Source: Roseibacillus sp. (lineage in GTDB: Bacteria > Verrucomicrobiota > Verrucomicrobiia > Verrucomicrobiales > Akkermansiaceae). Taken from it: a DNA stretch of 33,308 bases. Under the pieces are notes generated by a model. The model saw only the letters and a program-made list of their open reading frames with translations, was not told the DNA's origin and searched no databases. The stretch is taken from assembly GCA_002709915.1 (NCBI GenBank), contig PARF01000092.1:1-33308 (forward strand), read 5' to 3'. This document shows positions 27,466-33,308 of the stretch, one piece after another. Position 1 is the stretch's first letter. Each line of letters starts with the position of its first letter. The position numbers were made by a program, and so were the translations under genes.

Positions 27466-30432
27466 TCACTCAACCAAGAGGGAGAACCAGAGCGGTCCGC
27501 TCGGATTAACTCCAGAGCTGCTCAGGGCGATAGGCGCAGCATTATTTTCTCCACTTATCACATTAACGGTGAAGGCGTCGGTGATACTAGTCGGCGCAAC
27601 CACGCTGAAACCAGACGGATTAAAAGTAGTGTTATAAGCGCCGGTTGCGATGTAGTAGGTTCCTGGTGCAAGAGCAATGGTGATCCTGCTGAGAAGTCCA
27701 AGGTCAGTAGCATCGTCATTTTCGGCGATAAGGTTGCCTTCCGCGCCGAAGAGGCCGATCTCGGTGTCCCCAACAGCAGAGCCCCTGGTATCAAGGACCA
27801 GTTCGCCCGATGGAATTCTTCCGAGACTAATCGCTTGCTCTCGACTACTCCCGTCACCAGTAGGAAGGGCAGGAGGAGGAGTCTGAAACACCTTATAAAA
27901 GGCTTCTGCTTCGACAGCTGCATCATCTACTACAAGAGAAGTTTCTGAACCTGGAGCTGCCTGAATATCCGTGAGTATGCGCGGCCATGTCGCCGGGTCC
28001 GCGCTGAGTTCGGTGCTTTTGGCGATCTCAAAAAACTGACCTGGTGCAGATTCCCAAGTCAGTTGGGTGCTATCTCGTTCCGCATCGTGGCTTACCTCAA
28101 CAAGCCTCACTTCAGGAGTCACCGTGTCCACGGCATTGCTACCTCCGATCGGGTGGACAGGCGGGCTGCCACGGTCAGTGTCACCTAGGGCTACGATCCC
28201 GTTGATTCCAGGGCCACTGATGCCGACGTCATACCAGTCACCGCCAGCCTGCTCGCCGAAAACGTTGTCGAACGGAAACATGCCAGGAGTCGTAATGGTG
28301 AAGGTTGTGACTTGGTTTTGTGGGCAGCAGTTGTGCTGCGCCGTGACCTGTCCGTCCACGGTATCCATGATGAAGAAGTTGGTATCATCAGCCCCGAGGT
28401 GGATGTTGTAGGTGCCCGGGGAGAAGCTCGACATGTTGAGGTATCCGTTAATGCGCACCGTGAAGTTCTCCCCGCCTCCGTCGAGCCATGGACGGTTCCG
28501 GGTGGAGATTTGATCGCCGCCGACACCGTGACTTGCGAGAGGTTCAATGCCATCGAAGGAACGAAGTGGGTTTGGAATACCTGAGACGTGGATGTTGTAG
28601 TTGCCCTCGGCCTGGTTGTTGAAGATCACCCCGCCGGCGTAGTGGTTCTCCTGATAATTTAAGCCGGTCTGGGTAAGATCGGGGGTGTAGGATCCGGGAA
28701 CGAATTCGTTGATTGGAATGAAGGAAGGCTGCACTACCGGAGCCGGCGGGCCGCTGGTCGCATCGTTTGGATCAAAGTTTTGTTCAATCTCGAACCTATC
28801 GCCAGAGCCGTCCCCATCGGAGTCGGGGAGCGTTGGATCGGTTCCAGTGTCATTTGCGTCTACGAAGGTCCCGGTCCTGGTCTCTACGCCATCTAGTAGC
28901 CCGTCTCCATCGGTGTCTGCGTTGGTAGGGTCAGTGTTAGAGGAAATCATGGAAGAAAGGGAGACGCGCTCTCCGGTCGAGGAGATTAAGATCTCCTGCA
29001 CGCCAACGCCGTTAAATCCATTCACAAAAATATTGAAATCGTTAATCTGGCTAACGAGGTCTGTGCTAAAATCAATTTCCTGGTCGGGAACCAAGGTGTT
29101 GAAAGCGAGCAGGGGGTCGGAGAAGGTAAACTCCCGGCCGGCACTTCTCAGGGTAAGTGTGGTGCCCGGGACAGACTCCCGGAAGCCGATTGATGGTGGG
29201 TTGGAGAGGCTGCCCGCAGGGAAGGAAATAGTCCCGGTGACAGCATCGGACCAATTAAGTTCAAAGACGAGACCCGCCTCAGCACCGTCTGGGAGCCCAT
29301 CCGCGTCGGTATCCGGGTTACAGGGATCGGTCCCCAGGTCCAGCTCCGTTCCATTGGGTATTCCATCTTCATCAGGATCCGCGTCGGCATCGGCGATATT
29401 CTTGTCCAGACAGCTATATTGATCTTCAATGGAGTCGGGAATACCATCTCCATCGAGGTCACTGGGTGGTAATGAGATCGAGAAAGTAAACCATTGGACG
29501 CCATTAGGTGGAGCCTGTCCGCTGATGGGTTGCTCCGAACCAGCAGTCAGAATGAAGTTGCCCGGAGTCGTGGAGTTGCTTTGAGCAGCAAAATCATCTC
29601 CGAAAACCGTGTTATACTGGCCGACCGCGACGAAGTAAGTGCCGGGCGTCAGATTGGGTGCGGTGATTGCACCTTGGCGAGTGCCATCGGGCAGATCATC
29701 GTTTTCCAGTATCAGGTTACCTGTAGAACTGAAGAGGGCAATTTCGGTATCAATAGAGGACCCGGCGGTGCTCAACTGCAGGGGACTATTGCTGTTGCCA
29801 ACCACGCCAAGGGCCACCGCATCTATGGGAGGGCCCGTCGCTACCGTGCCTATCGTAAAAGTATACCAAGTGATTGAACCGGGACTAACACTACCAGGCA
29901 CGATCGGGTCAAATGGTGGAGCGCCACCACCGCCCGGAGTGTTTTCGCGGCTTGGGGTCAACGTGTAGCTGCCGGACGTTGTTGAGGTAGTAGTGACCTC
30001 AAACCTTGAGCCGAAGACGGTATCAACCAAGCCGACGGCAAGATAATATCGACCTTCGACTGGCGAATTCCAAGTGATCCGACTGTTCCTATCGAACGGC
30101 CAGAAAATGTCGTCATTTTGTTCGAGAACGTTGCCCCTTGAATCGTAGAGTGCGATCTCTGTATCGGGTGGAAACGTAAACAACGGCGGGACTCCTCCTC
30201 CCCGCCCAGTTGCCTCAAACCGCACGTAGCCCCAGTTAACCTGACCAAGTGACCCGAGGTCTCTCGGATTCAAAGGGGGGGCTTGAGAAAGGGCCTGAAC
30301 TGAACTCAAAACCAAAACGATTAGAACCCCAAGCTTGGCGGGGCGAGTCAAGCAGGGAAGGCTTCGGAAAAAAACAAGGAACATGGACAATAATTGATTG
30401 GTGCTTAAGGCAAACAGTGAATTTATCATCAT
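27466..30432 (-). CDS. Secreted protein with three PPC-like repeats and calcium repeats (988 aa)
   Basis: A signal sequence lies within residues 1-51; starting at Met17 (30384) would give a more usual one ending VQALSQA. Order of parts: PPC-like repeats 1 and 2 (about 50-175 and 195-335; cores DTEIALYDSRG and DTEIALFSSTG), thrombospondin-3-like repeats (about 340-395), an unrecognised domain, more calcium repeats (about 505-560), a domain with YNIHLGADDTNFFIMDT reminiscent of PA14 (about 575-745), a FFEIAKSTELSADPATW module (about 770-845), and PPC-like repeat 3 (about 855-988) ending GPLWFSLLVE. It lies 224 bp upstream of the pentapeptide gene on the same strand. Probably an extracellular adhesin or structural protein; no enzyme motif. 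Confidence 0.87.
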   Translation of the reverse strand: MMINSLFALSTNQLLSMFLVFFRSLPCLTRPAKLGVLIVLVLSSVQALSQAPPLNPRDLGSLGQVNWGYVRFEATGRGGGVPPLFTFPPDTEIALYDSRGNVLEQNDDIFWPFDRNSRITWNSPVEGRYYLAVGLVDTVFGSRFEVTTTSTTSGSYTLTPSRENTPGGGGAPPFDPIVPGSVSPGSITWYTFTIGTVATGPPIDAVALGVVGNSNSPLQLSTAGSSIDTEIALFSSTGNLILENDDLPDGTRQGAITAPNLTPGTYFVAVGQYNTVFGDDFAAQSNSTTPGNFILTAGSEQPISGQAPPNGVQWFTFSISLPPSDLDGDGIPDSIEDQYSCLDKNIADADADPDEDGIPNGTELDLGTDPCNPDTDADGLPDGAEAGLVFELNWSDAVTGTISFPAGSLSNPPSIGFRESVPGTTLTLRSAGREFTFSDPLLAFNTLVPDQEIDFSTDLVSQINDFNIFVNGFNGVGVQEILISSTGERVSLSSMISSNTDPTNADTDGDGLLDGVETRTGTFVDANDTGTDPTLPDSDGDGSGDRFEIEQNFDPNDATSGPPAPVVQPSFIPINEFVPGSYTPDLTQTGLNYQENHYAGGVIFNNQAEGNYNIHVSGIPNPLRSFDGIEPLASHGVGGDQISTRNRPWLDGGGENFTVRINGYLNMSSFSPGTYNIHLGADDTNFFIMDTVDGQVTAQHNCCPQNQVTTFTITTPGMFPFDNVFGEQAGGDWYDVGISGPGINGIVALGDTDRGSPPVHPIGGSNAVDTVTPEVRLVEVSHDAERDSTQLTWESAPGQFFEIAKSTELSADPATWPRILTDIQAAPGSETSLVVDDAAVEAEAFYKVFQTPPPALPTGDGSSREQAISLGRIPSGELVLDTRGSAVGDTEIGLFGAEGNLIAENDDATDLGLLSRITIALAPGTYYIATGAYNTTFNPSGFSVVAPTSITDAFTVNVISGENNAAPIALSSSGVNPSGPLWFSLLVE

Positions 30433-30608
30433 CCTATTTCAAGCCTGTTTCCTGAGACTGAGGAGGTGGATCGCTGGTGGCTTAAAGGCAAGGCAACTAG
30501 GGATTCGTTGATGTTCCCGATATCAGAGTCTCAATGCGTCTCCTCTCAGAAGCAACGCGCAGCGGGGAGGCTTGCGTCCGGCCCCCGAGAGGTGATACGA
30601 GTGAAAAA

Positions 30609-30866
30609 ATGAAACTCAGCCCTGTTATGTCTGTGGCACTAATTGCCCTTCTGTCGTCCTGCGCCTCTCCACCATCCAATTTATCAGTGGCCCAGTTAGA
30701 GGGAACCCGCTCGGCCCGGCAATTGAAGAGTGCGGAATCCTACCAAAAGCGCATGAGTGACATAAGGTCAGCTCACAGGTTCTGGGGTCCTCAGGCATAT
30801 GATACACGTCGGGAGGAAATCGACAGCGCCCGTGCCCTGCTGTTGAACTCGGTCTATTCTGATTAG
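30609..30866 (+). CDS. Small lipoprotein (85 aa)
   Basis: I take the ATG at 30609 because it begins MKLSPVMSVALIALLSSCAS, a clean lipoprotein signal with lipobox LSSC. An in-frame upstream ATG (30534) would add 25 residues ahead of it. The mature part is short, charged and helical (SAESYQKRMSDIRSAHRFWG), ending LLLNSVYSD. No known family. It would be anchored to a membrane by its N-terminal lipid. Confidence 0.7.
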   Translation: MKLSPVMSVALIALLSSCASPPSNLSVAQLEGTRSARQLKSAESYQKRMSDIRSAHRFWGPQAYDTRREEIDSARALLLNSVYSD

Positions 30867-30933
30867 CCTCGCCTCTCTCGCGATATAAACCTACTGCGAC
30901 CCAGGCGCAGTCGGCAATCACGGGCTCTTGTGG

Positions 30934-31410
30934 CTACCGCGGGCCGGGTGAGGTTTCTGCTTGGTGGGGGCGGACTTCGACGACCAAGGTTCTTGCCAGC
31001 TTGTCGTGCCAGCCCTGCTTCCTCTTATCGAATGCCACCCAGATCACACCCAACAGCCCAAAAAGCATAGCTGGGAAATAGGCTAGATATCTTACTACGC
31101 ATTGTCCGATTGAGAGCTTCATTCCCGTATCGGCATTAATGATTTTAATCTTCGTGATCATTTTTCCTGGTGTCGCTGACTTATAGATCCAGAAGACAAT
31201 CGATACAAATGCGGGCATTACGTAGGTCAGCAATACCTCCCAGACGCCATGCATTTTGAAAACAGGGTAGTCTCCTACAAGCCAGTCAACCCCATAAATA
31301 GCAATGAGAGCTGGGACTAGGAGCACTGAAAAGAGCATGCTGTCGATAAGACCAGCAGCGACTCTGATCCAGAACCCTGCATAGCTTATGGTGCCGTCCA
31401 CGCCGTTCAT
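30934..31410 (-). CDS. RDD-family membrane protein (158 aa)
   Basis: The RDD signature is visible: GFWIRVAAGLIDSMLF (Arg and Asp of the first helix), YKSATPGKMITKIKI after the second helix, and FDKRKQGWHDKLARTLVV after the last. Three hydrophobic segments fit the family fold. It is an inner-membrane protein; some RDD proteins have been linked to ion or Na+/H+ transport, but most have no assigned function. It is convergent with the small lipoprotein gene. Confidence 0.9.
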   Translation of the reverse strand: MNGVDGTISYAGFWIRVAAGLIDSMLFSVLLVPALIAIYGVDWLVGDYPVFKMHGVWEVLLTYVMPAFVSIVFWIYKSATPGKMITKIKIINADTGMKLSIGQCVVRYLAYFPAMLFGLLGVIWVAFDKRKQGWHDKLARTLVVEVRPHQAETSPGPR

Positions 31411-31836
31411 GCTTTCTTCTTTACAAACTCTATTAAACGCCGGGGAACGGAGAGCTCAAGATCTCTCCGTTGATTTGGTGGAGAAGCCTTGTGGCTGCTT
31501 AGTGGAACCGAGTAAAGAGGTACAAAAATTACTTTCCCTATCCGTTCATCTAACCATGTCCTCTCTCTTCACCGTGCATTCATAATGACGATGAAGTCAT
31601 TGATCAGACCGATAGTTTCCCAACTCATCGGTGACTAGACCTTATTGCGTGCACTGTCTGAGTCTGTCGTATTCTGTTGGTCCTACGTTGTAATTTGCCT
31701 GAGGTGGCGGGAGCGTTTCCCGTCCTAAGTCATTGGAAAACCCCATTAATCCCTCCCGGCGCAGTCGGCAGTCAGATAGTGGGTTGTTGACGGACATCGG
31801 GGGGCTTGTTGGAGTGAGTGCTTATTGTTGCCGCCG
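31411..31836. other. Gene-poor stretch
   Basis: No convincing coding region, RNA or element. A 13-base identity (GGCGCAGTCGGCA) links about 31758 with about 30904, too short to interpret. CGGGA/TCCCG near 31709-31725 is a small hairpin without a T-run. Confidence 0.5.
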
Positions 31837-31977
31837 ATGAAAAAGTTCTGGGAATACCTGAGGGATATTTGGGAGGTGATGTTTGAAAATTTTGTTAGTG
31901 AGCTGTAGGGTGTGGTCTGGGGCGCTATTGCCTTGGGCACTATCCTGTTAATTAGCTCTGTCTTAGTGGAATGTTAA
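31837..31977 (+). pseudogene. Small membrane-protein reading frame with an in-frame amber codon
   Basis: ATG at 31837 encodes MKKFWEYLRDIWEVMFENFV then SEL, TAG at 31906-31908, then GVVWGAIALGTILLISSVLV and EC before TAA. Ignoring the amber, this is 46 codons: a Trp-rich amphipathic helix, then one transmembrane helix. That is the same plan as the two microproteins at 22383 and 32418. No good ribosome site is visible. It may be a decayed microprotein gene, a short 23-aa peptide, or coincidence. Confidence 0.4.
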
Positions 31978-32295
31978 TCTTGGTTTTTGTGTCTGCTCTG
32001 GAGTCGAAATTACGCACTCTTGGCAAGTGAGGATGCTTAGTCTCGACGACTGCCGAGCAACGCGCGGTGCGGGTATCAGAGCAGCTTATGGGGTGGTTGA
32101 AGAAAACCAAGAACAGGACTGGTCCGGTCTGTAACTGTGTCGTTTCCTGGAAGGGGGTGAAGAATAGGGGGGGGAGAGTGGTATCGACCTCATAACGGAT
32201 GCTCTTCAAGCTAAATGGAAGCGTAATGGGCTGCGGCCCTATTTGGGACCTGCCGGGTTCTCAAAACGGATCATGTGGGAAAAGTCGCCTCGGGA
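31978..32295. other. Region without a supported gene
   Basis: Only short frames occur, for example 33 codons from the ATG at 32034 ending QDWSGL, which I do not recognise. A run of eight G lies at 32167-32174. No terminator, repeat or RNA is evident. Confidence 0.4.
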
Positions 32296-32421
32296 ATGGG
32301 TAACAGTAAGCAGGTGGTAAAAAATAATGACCATGATGCCGGACGGCGAAAGGCAGAGAGCAAGAAATGGTTTTCCTTGGGTCCAGATACGGTCAACAGT
32401 AAGTTGGAGAAGGTAGGATGA
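32296..32421 (+). CDS. Possible 41-aa leader ORF, stop overlapping the next start
   Basis: ATG at 32296 opens a 41-aa frame (MGNSKQVVKNNDHDAGRRKA, then on to NSKLEKVG) whose TGA overlaps the ATG of the next gene as ATGA. The end resembles RKLEEVA, stop, at the same position before the paralogue at 22383. It is hydrophilic with no domain I recognise. The similarity may reflect only a conserved ribosome site. Confidence 0.35.
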   Translation: MGNSKQVVKNNDHDAGRRKAESKKWFSLGPDTVNSKLEKVG

Positions 32422-32693
32422 AGGAGCGTTTGAAAGAGGGCGTATATCGCCAATCCGATTCTCTTAAAGAGGTCACGAATCAAACTCACCAAGCGGAAGG
32501 AGGCAGGAGGAAACCAAGGTTTACTCCGGGTAAGGACAGGGAAAAGAGGGAAGAAAGAAAGCAGCAGTTATTAGAGGAGCTCGGGGACTTTGACTGGAAG
32601 TTCTGGGGGCGCGTGCGGATTGTAATTCTTGTTCTCGCAGTGACCGGGCTAATTGCACTAGTGATTTACGGTATCAACGCAAACTTGAGGTAG
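32418..32693 (+). CDS. Small single-pass membrane protein (91 aa), paralogue of the gene at 22383
   Basis: Begins MKERLKEGVYRQSDSLKE, matching MNQRFAKDVYRQS of the other copy, and at DNA level shares GTATATCGCCAA. A long basic/acidic helical segment (GKDREKREERKQQLLEEL) is followed by a Trp-rich stretch (DFDWKFWGRVRI) and a C-terminal transmembrane helix (VILVLAVTGLIALVIYGI). The ribosome site GGAGAAGG lies just upstream. The stop is TAG, followed by a short GGCATGAG segment that resembles GCATGAG after the other copy. Unknown family. Confidence 0.65.
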   Translation: MKERLKEGVYRQSDSLKEVTNQTHQAEGGRRKPRFTPGKDREKREERKQQLLEELGDFDWKFWGRVRIVILVLAVTGLIALVIYGINANLR

Positions 32694-33023
32694 TGGCATG
32701 AGTGAGGAAGTATTAATAAAGGTAGCCACCGGTTAGGCGGGAAAAGGGTGATTGTGCCTACCGGGGGCGGCCGCACCCGGAGGCGGTGTCAGGTTGGTGA
32801 TTATAGGGGGTTCTGTATGCGTTGTAGAACCACGGCACTCACCACACCGTTACCTGGAAGAGCACCCAAAAATAGAAAAGGTTCTAACCGAGGCAGACAT
32901 AGCATCCACTGATGCCGATCGCGGCAATGGCCGTGCCCTTCTGATGAGGTCTGCGCATCCTGATCTGTCTACAGGCACAATGCCCACAGAAGGCCCCGAA
33001 TGCGGAACTGGATCCCGCTCTGA
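32694..33023. other. Intergenic stretch before the sialidase 3' end
   Basis: An open frame from a GTG at 32752 runs rightward but overlaps the sialidase on the opposite strand and has no recognisable content. A GC-rich block lies at 32760-32790. No terminator was identified. Confidence 0.4.
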
Positions 33024-33308
33024 TTACCTGATAGCGAACCACTTCGGGACTTCTCCATCGCCCGTCCGTTCACCGCCCAGCACCCAGCTCAGATTGAAGC
33101 TCGCTGCAAATGCGCCCTCGTGACGGAAGGCCTTGCCGCCTTCAAACAGAATACAGATCGTCCCCTCGCTGGCAGTGCCGGGGCGGCCTGCGGTCAAGGA
33201 CGAGTAGGCACTGACCGGCTTGTAGACCGAACGCTTGATAGGCCAGGTCTGGGCACCATCGAAGCTGGCCCACACGGTGACATTTTCCCGGTTCCCTCCA
33301 GGAGTGTC
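33024..33308 (-). CDS. C-terminal end of a sialidase (BNR-repeat, GH33-like), 5' part outside the window
   Basis: The frame is open to the window edge (the segment begins DTPGGNRENVTVW). It contains a degenerate Asp-box (SFDGAQTW), then SVYKPVSAYSSLTAGRPGT and GTICILFEGG, then AASFNLSWVLGG. In bacterial exo-sialidases this is the last blade of the six-bladed propeller, where the catalytic Tyr lies in the SAYSSL stretch. The last ~20 residues (GERTGDGEVPKWFAIR) look extra. It would cleave terminal sialic acid or a related sugar; export cannot be judged because the N-terminus is missing. Confidence 0.8.
   Translation of the reverse strand, partial: DTPGGNRENVTVWASFDGAQTWPIKRSVYKPVSAYSSLTAGRPGTASEGTICILFEGGKAFRHEGAFAASFNLSWVLGGERTGDGEVPKWFAIR

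Noticed and set aside
32752-33123. 123-codon plus-strand frame
   Set aside because: Overlaps the well-supported sialidase end on the other strand and has no domain or signal.
1-33308. Genome-wide reassignment of UGA or UAG
   Set aside because: Both are used as ordinary stops: TGA at 1654, 8069, 22601 and 24953; TAG at 14862, 22303, 24105 and 32693.

Overview
The window reads like an accessory stretch of a free-living, probably marine or aquatic member of the Verrucomicrobiota / PVC group. This is an inference: no rRNA, tRNA or ribosomal-protein marker is present. The basis is giant secreted modular proteins with CotH-kinase and lamin-tail domains, a PEP-CTERM protein, FG-GAP/ASPIC-UnbV proteins, thrombospondin-3-like calcium repeats, an exported polysaccharide lyase fused to a sialidase-like domain, PhoD, frequent GTG starts and few Shine-Dalgarno sequences. 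I see no phage, IS element, CRISPR array or tRNA.

Layout. 1-1.65 kb (+): 3' part of a secreted repeat protein, cut by the window edge. 1.7-11.1 kb (-): a PEP-CTERM protein with its own terminator, then a two-gene unit (a 760-aa secreted protein and a 2121-aa CotH-kinase protein) joined by an ATGA stop/start overlap. The PEP-CTERM protein and the 760-aa protein share a ~175-aa domain present three times. 11.36-14.86 kb (+): a 1168-codon lipoprotein gene (FG-GAP repeats, ASPIC/UnbV, thioredoxin-like CxxC, TPR) interrupted by one in-frame TGA. 15-19 kb (-): an alginate-lyase/sialidase-like fusion and a PhoD phosphatase. 19.2-22.6 kb (+): a trypsin-like protease with three beta-sandwich repeats, followed by a small membrane protein. 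22.7-25 kb (+): an ABM-family gene broken by an amber codon, a 2-keto-4-pentenoate hydratase-like gene and an exported tandem Dabb protein. 25.1-30.4 kb (-): small proteins, a pentapeptide-repeat protein and a 988-aa repeat protein. 30.6-33.3 kb: a small lipoprotein, an RDD membrane protein, a group of microproteins and the 3' end of a sialidase.

Most notable: the TGA at 13261-13263 looks like a selenocysteine codon. The reading frame and the domain architecture continue uninterrupted across it. Immediately after it the mRNA can fold into a 7-bp hairpin with a GGUCG loop, 17 nt from the UGA. This closely resembles the bacterial SECIS of E. coli fdhF (GGUCU loop at nearly the same distance). 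UGA ends many other genes here, so it is not globally reassigned. If correct, this is a selenoprotein in the FG-GAP/ASPIC-UnbV family that also carries a thioredoxin-like domain.

Other themes: nine copies of one PPC-like beta-sandwich domain spread over four proteins; a recurring 'W...FFR' module in five; two short genes each interrupted by a single in-frame TAG; and a dispersed pair of paralogous microproteins with a conserved leader region. Together the window looks like a surface and secretion locus for attacking polymers (protease, lyase, sialidase, phosphatase) and displaying large adhesive or structural proteins.
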